Assembly: GCA_035454605.1 (NCBI GenBank)
Contig: DATIGQ010000132.1
Coordinates: 1-33,732 of the forward strand
Origin: Terriglobales bacterium
GTDB lineage: Bacteria > Acidobacteriota > Terriglobia > Terriglobales > Acidobacteriaceae
Reading direction: 5' to 3'
DNA: 33,732 nt
The notes under the pieces were generated by a model. The model was not told where the DNA came from. It did no database searches and was given only the letters and a program-made list of their open reading frames with translations. Numbering within the stretch: the first letter of the stretch is position 1; every line of letters starts with the position of its first letter. A program made the translations under genes and the position numbers. Below, in pieces: positions 1-8,812 of the stretch.

Positions 1-1
1 C

Positions 2-340
2 CGTAACGGCACGCCGCAGGATACCGACCTGGTGTTCGACGTGCGCTTCCTGCCCAATCCGCACTTCATCCCCGAGCTGCGTCCGCTCACCGGTAAGGAC
101 CCGCGCGTGGCCCGCTACGTGCGCAGCTTTCCGCAGACGAAAGAGTTCATCGCCCGCATCTCCGACCTGCTGGTCTACCTGCTGCCGCACTACGTGCGGG
201 AAGGGAAGAGCTACCTGACTATCGGATTCGGGTGCACCGGCGGCCAGCACCGCTCGGTGATGATTGCTGAGGACGTTCGGCGGCGTCTGGCCGCCGCCGG
301 GTATCGCACGCGAGCTACCCACCGCGACCTACCGCGCTAG
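2..340 (+). CDS. rapZ: RNase adapter protein RapZ, C-terminal part (5' end outside window)
   Basis: The reading frame is open from base 2, so only the last ~112 codons are present. The C-terminal RapZ/YvcJ signature is visible: a DVRFLPNPHF segment, a GKDPRV segment, and the glycine-rich GFGCTGGQHRSV motif followed by the A-E-x-V helix. RapZ proteins are P-loop nucleotide-binding proteins whose C-terminal domain binds small RNAs or the metabolite GlcN6P in enterobacteria, where they steer degradation of glmS-controlling sRNA. The N-terminal Walker A domain lies upstream of the window. A glmS gene is present further along (25341-27212), but there is no direct linkage. The family assignment is firm; the regulatory role in this organism is inference. 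Confidence 0.93.
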   Translation, partial: RNGTPQDTDLVFDVRFLPNPHFIPELRPLTGKDPRVARYVRSFPQTKEFIARISDLLVYLLPHYVREGKSYLTIGFGCTGGQHRSVMIAEDVRRRLAAAGYRTRATHRDLPR

Positions 341-385
341 CCTCCGGAAACTGGGAACGGAAAACTGGGAACCCTATAGAATGAG
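341..385. repeat. Short intergenic direct repeat (AACTGGGAAC type)
   Basis: Two near-identical 14-base units, GGAAACTGGGAACG and GAAAACTGGGAACC, lie in tandem just after the rapZ stop. The same kind of sequence appears on the other strand before glmS (27218-27243: CAGTTCCCAGTTGCCGG). It is a non-coding simple dispersed repeat with no evident regulatory role. Confidence 0.5.
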
Positions 386-425
386 CTAGTTTGCTTATGC
401 CGGACACGTCCCTTTCCGGAGCTCT

Positions 426-2270
426 ATGCGCCAGCTGATGCGCCTGCTGCGCTACGTCGCGCCTTACGGGCTCCACGTGCTGGCGTCGGTGCTGCTGATG
501 GCCGCAGTCGGGCTGCTGGATGCCTTCCGCGTGTTGCTGGTAGGCCCCATCTTCGACCGCGTGCTCAACCCGGGCTCGCGCTCGGCGGACGTGGCGCTGT
601 TCACCGTCCCGGGCACGGACCGCGTCATCCACCTGCAGCAGTTCGTGCCGGAGCATTTCCACAACGTCTGGACTATCGTGGCGTTCTCCCTGGTGGCAGC
701 CACGCTGCTCAAAGGAATCGCCGACTACGCCGGCACCTACCTGGTGAACTACGCCGGCTTCGGATTGATCACCGACCTGCGCAACGAGCTGTACAACGCC
801 ATCGTGCGGCGCTCCGCGGGATTCTTCCAGCGGCATTCCACGGGCACACTGCTTTCGACCATCGTCAATGACGTGGAGCGGGTGCAAATCGCCATGTCCA
901 CCGTGCTGGCGGAATCCCTGCAACAGCTCTTTATCCTCATCTTCACCGCCGGCGTGGTGGTGTTGCTGGGCGGGAAGCTGGCCTGGGTGCTGGTGCTGTT
1001 TATCCCTTTTGTGATCGTTTCGGCGTCGCGCATCGGCAAGCGGGTGCGCCGTACGACGCGTACGGGCCAGGACAAGCTGGCCGAAATCCACAACCTCTCC
1101 CACGAAGCCATCACCGGCAACCGCATCGTCAAGGCGTTTGGCATGGAGTCGTGGGAGATCGGCCGCTTCCGGGGCGCGGCCTCGCGGCTGTTCCGCGCCA
1201 ACCTGCGTTCCGTGCGCGCCGCTGCGCTCAGTTCGCCGCTGATGGACCTGATCGGGGCCGTGGCCATCGCCCTGCTCCTGCTGCTCGGCCGAGACCAGAT
1301 CAAGAGCCAGGCCTTCACCGCCGGCACGTTCCTGGCGTTCCTGGTCGCCGTCTTCAAGCTGTACGACCCGGTACGCAAGTTCGCCCTGTACCACAACCAG
1401 TTCCAGCAGGCGCTGGGCGCCTCTTCCACGATCTTCCGTTTCCTGGATGACGAGGATGAGGTTCGCGAGCAGCCACAGGCGCGACCTCTGCCGCCGTTCC
1501 GGAACAGCGTTCGCTTCGAGCATGTGGGCTTCAACTACGGCTCGAACGGCGAGGAAGCGCGGGCCGTGCTGAATGACGTGTCCATGGAAGTACGCGCCGG
1601 AGAGGTGGTGGCCATCGTGGGCTCGAGCGGCGCCGGAAAAAGCACGCTGGTGCACCTGATCCCGCGCTTTTTCGACGTCACTTCCGGCCGCCTGCTGATC
1701 GACGGCCACGACGTGCGCGAGGTCACGCTGCACTCGCTGCGCGCGCAGGTGGGGATCGTGACCCAGGAGACCATCCTGTTCAACGACACGGTACGCAACA
1801 ACATCGCGTACGGCCAGCCGCACGTTTCGCTGGAGCGCGTGCAGGCGGCCGCGCGCGCCGCCCTCGCCCACGACTTTATTTCCGCCATGCCGGAGGGTTA
1901 CGACACGGTGATCGGTGAACGTGGCCTGCGGCTTTCCGGCGGCGAGCGCCAGCGACTGGCAGTGGCCCGCGCGTTGCTGAAGGACGCTCCCATCCTCATC
2001 CTGGACGAGGCGACGTCGGCACTGGACACGGAGAGCGAGTCTTTGGTGCAATCGGCGCTACATAACCTCATGGCGGACCGCACCGTGTTCGTGATTGCGC
2101 ATCGCCTCTCCACCGTGCGCCGCGCGGATCGCATTGTCGTGCTGGAGAACGGCACCATCACCGATAGCGGCACGCACGAGGAACTGATGAATCGGCTCGG
2201 CACCTATCGCCGCCTCTACGAACTGCAGTTCGTGGACGCGGACCCGCCGAGCGTCACGACAAGATCATGA
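426..2270 (+). CDS. ABC exporter, MsbA/lipid A flippase-like (fused TM and ATPase domains)
   Basis: This 614-residue half-transporter has an N-terminal membrane domain of about six helices (residues ~10-330) and a C-terminal ATPase (residues ~345-600). The ATPase shows Walker A GSSGAGKST (~398-406), the LSGGERQ signature (~502), Walker B ILILDEATSALD (~520-531) and the H-loop IAHRLST (~557). Exporters of this architecture act as homodimers that flip lipids such as lipid A precursors, or drugs, across the inner membrane. The start ATG follows a CCGGAG ribosome-binding site. It sits alone after rapZ and is followed 16 bases later by the yicC region. MsbA-like lipid transport is the most likely role; substrate cannot be read from sequence. 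Confidence 0.9.
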   Translation: MRQLMRLLRYVAPYGLHVLASVLLMAAVGLLDAFRVLLVGPIFDRVLNPGSRSADVALFTVPGTDRVIHLQQFVPEHFHNVWTIVAFSLVAATLLKGIADYAGTYLVNYAGFGLITDLRNELYNAIVRRSAGFFQRHSTGTLLSTIVNDVERVQIAMSTVLAESLQQLFILIFTAGVVVLLGGKLAWVLVLFIPFVIVSASRIGKRVRRTTRTGQDKLAEIHNLSHEAITGNRIVKAFGMESWEIGRFRGAASRLFRANLRSVRAAALSSPLMDLIGAVAIALLLLLGRDQIKSQAFTAGTFLAFLVAVFKLYDPVRKFALYHNQFQQALGASSTIFRFLDDEDEVREQPQARPLPPFRNSVRFEHVGFNYGSNGEEARAVLNDVSMEVRAGEVVAIVGSSGAGKSTLVHLIPRFFDVTSGRLLIDGHDVREVTLHSLRAQVGIVTQETILFNDTVRNNIAYGQPHVSLERVQAAARAALAHDFISAMPEGYDTVIGERGLRLSGGERQRLAVARALLKDAPILILDEATSALDTESESLVQSALHNLMADRTVFVIAHRLSTVRRADRIVVLENGTITDSGTHEELMNRLGTYRRLYELQFVDADPPSVTTRS

Positions 2271-2301
2271 CCAAGCGAATCGCATTGTGGCGTTGCTGAC
2301 C

Positions 2302-3189
2302 ATGCCCATCCGCTCCATGACGGGTTTTGCGCAGGTCCGGGGACAGGCCGGTGAGCAGGGCGGATTCACGCTCTCCCTGAAGTCGGTGAACCACCGCTTC
2401 CTCGACCTGCACCTGCGGTTGCCTTCGGACCTGGATTCGCTCGAGGTTTCGCTGCGTCGCCGCCTGAAAGAACGCGTGGCGCGCGGTCACATCGAGCTGG
2501 TGCTCTCCCTCGACCGCGTCAGCGCGGGCGGAATGACGGTGAACCGGGAGCTGGCGGGCGGATTCATCCGGGCGTTCCGCGACGCCGCGCGCGAGTTCGG
2601 TCTCTCCGGCGAACCCGACCTGAACACCATTCTGCGGCTGCCGGGAGCGCTGGTGCCCGCCCAGGCCGCGGGGGATGGGTCTCTGGAAGGTGCGACGCTA
2701 AGAGCCTTGGAAGAAGCCGTCGGACGGCTCGACGAAATGCGTCTGGAAGAAGGCGGCGGCATCGAGCGCGAGTTGCGGGAACGCGTCGGGCGCTTGCGCG
2801 CGGCCAACTCGGAGATGGAATCACTACGGACCGCCGTTTCCCGCGCCTGCTTCGAGAAGGTCGAATCGCGGATGCGCGAACTCATCGGCAGCCACGCCGA
2901 CCGCGAGCGTATCCTGCAGGAAGCCGCGCTGCTGGCCTCCCGCAGCGACATCCAGGAAGAGATCGTGCGCATGGAGACCCATATCCAGCACTTCCTGGCG
3001 CTGCTCGAGCAGGGCGGCGAGGCCGGCAAGAAGCTCGACTTCCTGCTGCAGGAAATGAATCGCGAAGCCAACACCCTGCTTTCCAAGACCTCGGGAGTCT
3101 CCGGCGAAGGCCTGCGCATCACGGAACTCGGACTGGTGATGAAGTCGGAGATCGAGAAACTGCGCGAGCAGGTGCAGAACGTCGAATGA
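2302..3189 (+). CDS. yicC: YicC/YloC-family endoribonuclease
   Basis: This 295-residue protein opens with IRSMTGFA, the hallmark start of the YicC/YloC family, and ends with the conserved segment GVSGEGLRITELGLVMKSEI-type helix and REQVQNVE. Members are stress-induced endoribonucleases. The ATG at 2302 is chosen because it places the family motif at residue 3; an in-frame GTG at 2287 would add five residues. No clear Shine-Dalgarno is visible. The stop overlaps the gmk start (ATGA at 3186-3189), indicating translational coupling. The order yicC-gmk-rpoZ-coaBC-priA matches the Bacillus yloC-gmk-rpoZ-coaBC-priA cluster. Confidence 0.92.
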   Translation: MPIRSMTGFAQVRGQAGEQGGFTLSLKSVNHRFLDLHLRLPSDLDSLEVSLRRRLKERVARGHIELVLSLDRVSAGGMTVNRELAGGFIRAFRDAAREFGLSGEPDLNTILRLPGALVPAQAAGDGSLEGATLRALEEAVGRLDEMRLEEGGGIERELRERVGRLRAANSEMESLRTAVSRACFEKVESRMRELIGSHADRERILQEAALLASRSDIQEEIVRMETHIQHFLALLEQGGEAGKKLDFLLQEMNREANTLLSKTSGVSGEGLRITELGLVMKSEIEKLREQVQNVE

Positions 3190-3884
3190 GCGTGTTCATC
3201 ATCTCGGCGCCTTCCGGTTCGGGGAAGTCCACGCTGGTCACCGAGCTGCGCAAGAACGTTCCCGGCCTGGAATTCTCCATCTCCTACACCACGCGCTCGC
3301 CGCGCGGCAGCGAGCAGAACGGCCGCGAATACTACTTCGTGACGCGGGAGGAATTCGAGCGCATGCTGTCGGGTGACGAATTCCTGGAGCACGCCCAGGT
3401 CTTTGGCCACTACTACGGGACACACCGGCGCTTCCAGCGCGAAGCCGACGCGCGCGGCCACGACCTTCTGCTCGATATCGACGTGCAAGGCGCGCGCCAA
3501 ATGAAGGAAAAGATCCCGGAGGCGGTGAGCATTTTCGTGCTGCCTCCGTCGCGAGAAGAACTGGAGCAGCGACTGCGCCGCCGCAGCCAGGCGGAGAACA
3601 TGCGCTCCGAGGAAGTGATCCGGAATCGCCTGGAAACTGCCACGCGGGAGATTGAGAATTACCCCGGTTACGACTATATTCTCATCAACGATCGCCTGGA
3701 GCAGTCCATCGATGCTTTGAAGGCCATCGTCCTGGCGGAGCGCCTGCGCAGCCTGGGCACGCCCCTGGGGACGGACGAACAGGAGATCGTGGAAACGGCC
3801 GAGCGCTACCGCCAGGCGCACGCCGGCGAACAGCTCAAGCGGGTCCTGGCGACGTTTGCTTTGCCGGCATCGGACCGGCGCTGA
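3186..3884 (+). CDS. gmk: Guanylate kinase
   Basis: Phosphorylates GMP/dGMP to GDP/dGDP with ATP. The protein has 232 residues with the P-loop SAPSGSGKST at residues 7-16, the GMP-binding motif YTTRSPRGSEQNGREYYF just after, and the LID-region segment RRSQAENM. The ATG overlaps the yicC stop by four bases, so translation is probably coupled. The protein is about 25 residues longer than typical Gmk at the C-terminus (ERYRQAHAGEQLKRVLATF region), a helical tail without recognised function. Confidence 0.96.
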   Translation: MSVFIISAPSGSGKSTLVTELRKNVPGLEFSISYTTRSPRGSEQNGREYYFVTREEFERMLSGDEFLEHAQVFGHYYGTHRRFQREADARGHDLLLDIDVQGARQMKEKIPEAVSIFVLPPSREELEQRLRRRSQAENMRSEEVIRNRLETATREIENYPGYDYILINDRLEQSIDALKAIVLAERLRSLGTPLGTDEQEIVETAERYRQAHAGEQLKRVLATFALPASDRR

Positions 3885-3913
3885 CCACTACGAGAAGCGA
3901 CTGAGGGCAAATC

Positions 3914-4138
3914 ATGGACGGATTCGACAGCAACTACCGCTACGTTCTGGTGGCCGCGCGCCGCGCGCGCCAATTACTCTCCGGCGCCCGGCCCATGGTC
4001 GAGACCCCCACCCGCAAGCCTTGCCGCGTCGCTATGGAGGAGATTGCCGCGGGCAAGGTGGCCTACGTGGTCGGCGAGCCCAAGGCACCGGCGGAGACCG
4101 CGGGCGAAATCCTCGATCCGCCAGCTGGTCCTAGCTAG
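3914..4138 (+). CDS. rpoZ: DNA-directed RNA polymerase omega subunit
   Basis: This 74-residue protein has the omega pattern: N-terminal DSNYRYVLVAARRARQL (normally S-(R/K)-(Y/F)-x-L-V-x-x-x-x-K-R-A-R-Q), then P-x-x-x-A-M-E-E-I-A-A-G-K-V. Omega assists RNA polymerase assembly by binding the beta' subunit. Its place directly after gmk is conserved across many phyla. A GAGGGC ribosome-binding site precedes the ATG. A run GCGCGCGCGCTTTTT at 4145-4158, just after the stop, is GC-rich then T-rich but has no clear loop, so I do not call it a terminator. Confidence 0.93.
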   Translation: MDGFDSNYRYVLVAARRARQLLSGARPMVETPTRKPCRVAMEEIAAGKVAYVVGEPKAPAETAGEILDPPAGPS

Positions 4139-4170
4139 TCCGTCGCGCGCGCGCTTTTTCTCGGCTGCGC

Positions 4171-4176
4171 TACAAT
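4171..4176 (+). promoter_or_regulatory. -10-like box for coaBC, probably giving a leaderless mRNA
   Basis: TACAAT preceded by GC lies seven bases before the coaBC ATG, with no Shine-Dalgarno between them. The expected start site would be at or within a base or two of the ATG. No convincing -35 is seen. Confidence 0.4.
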
Positions 4177-4183
4177 CAAAGCT

Positions 4184-5404
4184 ATGAAGGTAGTGCTGGG
4201 TGTCTCCGGCGGCATCGCCGCCTACAAGGCGGCGGAGGTCGTCCGCCTGTTACAGGAACGCGGGCTGCGCGTGCAAGTGGTGATGACGCGCGCCGCGCAG
4301 GAGTTCGTGCGCCCGCTCACCTTTGCCGCGCTTTCCGGCGAGAAGGTCATCACCGACATGTTCGGCGCGGGCACTGAGGAGCCCAATATTGATTCCGCGG
4401 TCGAGCATATTGCGGTGGCACAGTCGGCGGACGCGCTGCTGGTGGCGCCGGCCACGGCTGACATCCTCGCCAAGTTCGCCAACGGGCAAGCCGACGATTT
4501 CCTGACCACGCTCTTCCTCGCCACAACGGCGCCAGTGGTCGTTGCCCCGGCCATGAACGTCAATATGTGGGAGCATCCGGCCACCCGCGCCAACGTGGAG
4601 AAGCTGCGCGAGCGCGGCGTGCGCGTGGTGGAGCCCGACTCCGGCTATCTCGCGTGCGGCATGGTCGGTCCGGGACGCCTGGCGGCCAACGAGACCATTG
4701 TCACGGCCGTACTCGAGGCGCTGGGCGCCGTGCCTGACCTGACGGGTGAGACCGTGCTGGTCACCGCGGGCCCCACGCGCGAGCCCATCGATCCGGTTCG
4801 TTTCCTCAGCAATCGCTCCAGCGGACGCATGGGATACGCGCTGGCCGAAGCTGCGCTGCGCCGTGGCGCGCGCGTCATTCTGGTGACGGGTCCGGTGGCG
4901 CTGGACCCGCCTTCCGGCGCCGACGTGGTGCGCGTCGAGACGGCGGCGGAGATGCGCGCGGCTGTCCTGGAGCGCTTTGCGGAATCCACTATCGTCATCA
5001 AGTGCGCGGCCGTCAGCGATTACCGCCCCAAACAGGTGGCTGCGGAGAAGATCAAGCGTTCCGGAGACCTGTCGCTCGAACTGACCCCCACGGCCGACAT
5101 TCTTGCGGAACTCGGCCGCTCCCGCACTTCTCAGGTCTTGGTTGGTTTTGCGGCCGAGACTAGTGACGCGCTGGAGAACGCGCGTCGCAAGCTCGAATCG
5201 AAGGCGGTGGACGTCATTGTGGTCAACGACGTCTCCCGGCCGGGCGTGGGGTTCGATTCCGAACGCAACGCGGTCAGCATCCTTGGCGCTGACCATCAGG
5301 TCGACGTGCCAGAGACCTCCAAGTGGGAGGTAGCGCACCGCGTGCTCGACGCCGTCGTCCGACTGAAGCAGCGCCGCCGCGCTCCGGCCGAAGCCGGGCG
5401 CTGA
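4184..5404 (+). CDS. coaBC: Bifunctional phosphopantothenoylcysteine decarboxylase / phosphopantothenate-cysteine ligase
   Basis: Carries out two consecutive steps of coenzyme A synthesis. The 406 residues contain the N-terminal FMN-dependent CoaC domain (GVSGGIAAYK at ~6-15; catalytic histidine in VEHIAVAQ; PAMNVNMW; the substrate-clamp cysteine in GYLACGMVGPGRLA) and the C-terminal CoaB ligase (TAGPTREPIDPVRFLSNRSSGRMG; catalytic lysine region AAVSDYRPKQVAAEKIKR). Both activities appear intact. The next gene begins one base after its stop, so the two are likely co-transcribed. Confidence 0.96.
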   Translation: MKVVLGVSGGIAAYKAAEVVRLLQERGLRVQVVMTRAAQEFVRPLTFAALSGEKVITDMFGAGTEEPNIDSAVEHIAVAQSADALLVAPATADILAKFANGQADDFLTTLFLATTAPVVVAPAMNVNMWEHPATRANVEKLRERGVRVVEPDSGYLACGMVGPGRLAANETIVTAVLEALGAVPDLTGETVLVTAGPTREPIDPVRFLSNRSSGRMGYALAEAALRRGARVILVTGPVALDPPSGADVVRVETAAEMRAAVLERFAESTIVIKCAAVSDYRPKQVAAEKIKRSGDLSLELTPTADILAELGRSRTSQVLVGFAAETSDALENARRKLESKAVDVIVVNDVSRPGVGFDSERNAVSILGADHQVDVPETSKWEVAHRVLDAVVRLKQRRRAPAEAGR

Positions 5405-5405
5405 C

Positions 5406-6272
5406 ATGTCCGGCCGCCCTCTGGCAGACCCGGAACTGCGCCGCGCCCTGCGCGCCCGCCTCGGCTTTTATCGGGAACTCGGGATTTACGACCTCTATCG
5501 CCGTCCGGCGCCGGGTGCCGCGAATCAGGCGAAGGCGCACGGCGCGACGCAGCAGACCACAGAAGAAGCGACCGCGCCGGCGGAGTCGCCTCACGCCAGC
5601 GCCGCGGCGCCGATGCCGGACGCATCCCAACTGGCGTTGCTCGACGTCGGCAGCGGCGCCTTGGCTCCCATCCGCCGAGCGGAAGATCCTGCGGCGCTGC
5701 TGCGGCTGATCCGCGACGACATTGGAGACTGTACGCGCTGCCGGTTGCACCAGGGACGCAAGAACATCGTTTTTGGCGTGGGGAATCCGCGCGCGGATCT
5801 CATGTTCATCGGCGAGGGGCCGGGCGCCGATGAAGACGAGCAGGGTGAGCCGTTCGTCGGCCGCGCCGGGCAGCTCCTGAACAAAATGATCGAAGCCATG
5901 GACCTCAAGCGCGGAGACGTCTATATCGCTAACGTCGTCAAGTGCCGCCCGCCGGGCAACCGCACGCCGGAGCGCGATGAATGCGACACCTGCTCGCCGT
6001 TCCTCAATCGCCAGATTGAAGCCCTCGCGCCCCGTGTCATTGTCGCGCTGGGCGCGGTCGCCGCCCGCACCCTGCTCGAAGTCAACCAGTCTATGGCCGC
6101 GTTGCGCGGGCGCTGGCACGACTACCGTGGTGTCCCGCTCGCCGTCACCTACCACCCTGCATTCCTGCTCCGCGATCCTCGCCAGAAAAAGGAAGCCTGG
6201 AAGGACCTGCAGATGGTGATGCAGTACCTCGGCCTGAAGGCGAAAGGGCGCACCGGATTGGATGCGCAATAG
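5406..6272 (+). CDS. Family 4 uracil-DNA glycosylase (4Fe-4S)
   Basis: Removes uracil from DNA in base-excision repair. The catalytic domain occupies residues ~95-280. Cysteines 109, 112, 180 and 196 show the CxxC and 16-residue C..C spacing of the family 4 iron-sulfur cluster ligands. [23 protein letters not shown] carries the catalytic and uracil-binding loop, and [11 protein letters not shown] is the DNA-intercalation motif. Residues 1-95 are an extra N-terminal region: a short helical segment ([21 protein letters not shown]) then an Ala/Pro/Thr-rich linker. Such extensions occur in some family members annotated as phage SPO1 DNA polymerase-related proteins. The gene lies between coaBC and priA. 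Confidence 0.92.
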   Translation: MSGRPLADPELRRALRARLGFYRELGIYDLYRRPAPGAANQAKAHGATQQTTEEATAPAESPHASAAAPMPDASQLALLDVGSGALAPIRRAEDPAALLRLIRDDIGDCTRCRLHQGRKNIVFGVGNPRADLMFIGEGPGADEDEQGEPFVGRAGQLLNKMIEAMDLKRGDVYIANVVKCRPPGNRTPERDECDTCSPFLNRQIEALAPRVIVALGAVAARTLLEVNQSMAALRGRWHDYRGVPLAVTYHPAFLLRDPRQKKEAWKDLQMVMQYLGLKAKGRTGLDAQ

Positions 6273-6351
6273 CCGTAAGCAAGACTCCTTTCGGGCGCGG
6301 TCACCAAATCACTTCCATCTTCACGGCTGAGTTAAGCTGTCGGTAGCCCTG

Positions 6352-8799
6352 ATGCCCTCCTTCTGCGACGTCGCGCTGCCCGTGCCCCTCAATACCACCT
6401 TCACGTATCGCCTGGCGGCGGACGGGCAGACTCCGCCGGTAGTCGGGGGACGCGTCCTGGTTCCGTTCCGCAGCCAGCGCCTGGCGGGCGTGGTGACATC
6501 ACTGCACGACCAGCCGCCGTCGGTTGAGGCCAAGACGGTGCTCGATGTCCTCGATGCGGAGCCCGTTCTCGATGCCGACTTGCTGCGCCTGGCGGATTGG
6601 ATCGCCAGCTACTACCTGGCGCCCCTGGGCGAAGTGTTTCGCACCATGCTGCCGCTGGCAGCGGAGGTCAGGCGCGAGGTCGTGTGGAACATCGCCGAGG
6701 CCGGTTTGACCGCTCTGCATGAATCAGCGCAGCGGGGCTCGTCTGCGCGCTCGCGTCGCACTCCCGACGAACAGATGGCCGAGTACCGCGTGCTCGATTA
6801 CCTGGCGGCGCATGAGTCCGCCCGCGAAGCCTCGCTGCGCACGGCCACCGGCGCCACACGCGCACTGCTCGAAGGAATGCTGCGCAAGAGGTGGCTGGTG
6901 CGCGAGGACGTCTCGGCAGCCCGCGATGCCCGACGGCTGCGACGCATCGCGCTGCTGCATGAGGTGAGCGGAAAGCTCAATGCCAACCAGAAGACGCTGG
7001 TGGAGACGCTGGCCGCAGCCGGGGGCCGCCTGCCCGTGGATGCGTTACGCGACCTCGAGGTACCGAGAACGACGCTGGGGACGTTGGTGCGCCGCGGCGT
7101 CATCGAGTTGCAGCAGGAGCCGGAAGATTTCCGGCTCACGCGTGTGCCCGCCACGCACAGCGCCGACTGGGAGTTCAACCGCGAGCAGCGTGAAGCGCTG
7201 GAAAAGATCGAGGCTGCCTCGCGGGCAGGGAAGTTCTCGGTCACGCTGCTCTACGGCGTCACCGGCTCCGGGAAGACCGCGGTGTACCTCGCGGCGATGC
7301 AGTCAGTGCTGTCCGCGGGCGGCTCCGCGCTGCTGCTGGTGCCGGAGATCGGGCTGACGCCGGCCGCAGCCGCCAACCTGGCACAGGTGTTCGGCGACGA
7401 CGTGGCGTTGCTGCACTCGGCGCTCACGCTGCGCGAGCGCGCCGAGCAGTGGCATCGCATCCGCGGTGGGCAGGCGCGCATCGTGGTGGGGACGCGCTCG
7501 GCGGTATTCGCGCCCCTGCGTGACTTGCGCCTCATCGTGGTGGATGAAGAGCAGGATTCTTCTTACAAACAGGAGGAGGCGCCACGCTACCACGCCCGCG
7601 ACGTGGCCGTGATGCGCGCCAAGTTCCTGGACGCCGCCGTGGTCATGGGCTCGGCCACACCTTCGCTGGAGTCGTTCTACAACGCGCAGCAGGGAAGATA
7701 TTCGCGCCTCGAACTGCGCCAGCGCGTGGAGCAGCGCCCCCTGCCCGAGGTCGAAGTCGTGGACATGCGGGCCGAGTTCAAGGAGACCGGTGAAGACCAA
7801 CTGTTTTCCCGCACTCTGCTGGCCGAGGTGCGCCAGCGCCTGGAGCGCGGCGAGCAGGCCATGGTGCTGCTCAACCGCCGTGGCTATTCCGCCGCCGTAC
7901 TGTGCCGCGCCTGCGGAAAGACGGTCGAGTGTCGCAATTGCGCCATCGCCCTCACCTTCCACAAGCGCATGAACCGCATGGTCTGCCATTACTGCGGACA
8001 TCAGCAGCCTGTGCCCCGCGTCTGCCCGCAATGCGGCAGCGACTACGTTTATTTCCTGGGCTCGGGGTCAGAGAAACTGGAGGAGCGGCTGCACGCGGCG
8101 TTTCCCACGGCGCGCATCGGGCGCCTGGATCGCGACACGGTGCGCGGACGCCACGACTTCGAGCGCATCCTGGCCGCGTTCCATGCCGGCGAATTCGACC
8201 TGCTGGTGGGCACGCAGATGATCGCCAAGGGACACGACGTCCACGGGGTCACGCTGGTCGGCGTGGTGGGCGCCGACTTCGCTCTCGGCTTTCCCGATTT
8301 CCGCGCCGCCGAGCGCACCTTCCAACTGCTCACCCAGGTGGCGGGGCGCGCCGGCCGCGGCTCCACGCCCGGCCGCGTCGTCCTCCAGACCTATTTCCCC
8401 GAACACTATGCCATCCAGTTTGCCGCCCGGCATGACTACGAAGGCTTCTTCGAAAAGGAACTGCGGTTTCGTCGCTGGATGCGCTACCCGCCGTTCACCG
8501 CCGTCGCCAACGTCCTCCTACGAAGTGACAAGTTGGAGCGCGCCTTGCGCTGGGCCGGTCTGCTGGGGAGATGGTTCGAGAGCACGGCGAAGTCGCGTCC
8601 GGCTGACTTCCGCGTGCTCGGCCCCGCAGCCGCGCCCATCCTGCGTCTGAAGCGCGACTACCGCTATCACTTCGTACTCAAGTCCGCCAGCCGCAAGCGG
8701 CTGAATGAAACCTTGCGAGCGCTCATCGCTTACGCCGACGCGCAGAAGATCCCGCGCACGAACGTCATTGTGGATGTGGACGCGTTGCAGTTGCTGTAA
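6352..8799 (+). CDS. priA: Primosomal protein N' (replication restart helicase PriA)
   Basis: This 815-residue 3'-5' helicase rebuilds stalled replication forks by loading the replisome. It has an N-terminal 3'-DNA-binding domain (residues ~1-110), a Walker A motif GVTGSGKT (~301-308), a DEEx box reading DEEQ instead of the usual DEEH, and a zinc-binding insert with eight cysteines in four CxxC pairs (CRAC, CRNC, CHYC, CPQC). The helicase C-lobe has GTQMIAKGHD and QVAGRAGRG. The ATG is used because MPSFCDVALPVPL is the typical PriA start. No Shine-Dalgarno is evident. Confidence 0.96.
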   Translation: MPSFCDVALPVPLNTTFTYRLAADGQTPPVVGGRVLVPFRSQRLAGVVTSLHDQPPSVEAKTVLDVLDAEPVLDADLLRLADWIASYYLAPLGEVFRTMLPLAAEVRREVVWNIAEAGLTALHESAQRGSSARSRRTPDEQMAEYRVLDYLAAHESAREASLRTATGATRALLEGMLRKRWLVREDVSAARDARRLRRIALLHEVSGKLNANQKTLVETLAAAGGRLPVDALRDLEVPRTTLGTLVRRGVIELQQEPEDFRLTRVPATHSADWEFNREQREALEKIEAASRAGKFSVTLLYGVTGSGKTAVYLAAMQSVLSAGGSALLLVPEIGLTPAAAANLAQVFGDDVALLHSALTLRERAEQWHRIRGGQARIVVGTRSAVFAPLRDLRLIVVDEEQDSSYKQEEAPRYHARDVAVMRAKFLDAAVVMGSATPSLESFYNAQQGRYSRLELRQRVEQRPLPEVEVVDMRAEFKETGEDQLFSRTLLAEVRQRLERGEQAMVLLNRRGYSAAVLCRACGKTVECRNCAIALTFHKRMNRMVCHYCGHQQPVPRVCPQCGSDYVYFLGSGSEKLEERLHAAFPTARIGRLDRDTVRGRHDFERILAAFHAGEFDLLVGTQMIAKGHDVHGVTLVGVVGADFALGFPDFRAAERTFQLLTQVAGRAGRGSTPGRVVLQTYFPEHYAIQFAARHDYEGFFEKELRFRRWMRYPPFTAVANVLLRSDKLERALRWAGLLGRWFESTAKSRPADFRVLGPAAAPILRLKRDYRYHFVLKSASRKRLNETLRALIAYADAQKIPRTNVIVDVDALQLL

Positions 8800-8812
8800 G
8801 GCGATGCCCGGC

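Noticed and set aside
315-2051. Long open frame on the minus strand through the ABC exporter
   Set aside because: Shadow of the exporter gene. Its translation is His/Gln/Arg-rich with no domain, while the plus strand carries all the ABC motifs.
4141-4160. Intrinsic terminator after rpoZ
   Set aside because: GCGCGCGCGCTTTTT has a T-run but no loop-forming stem.
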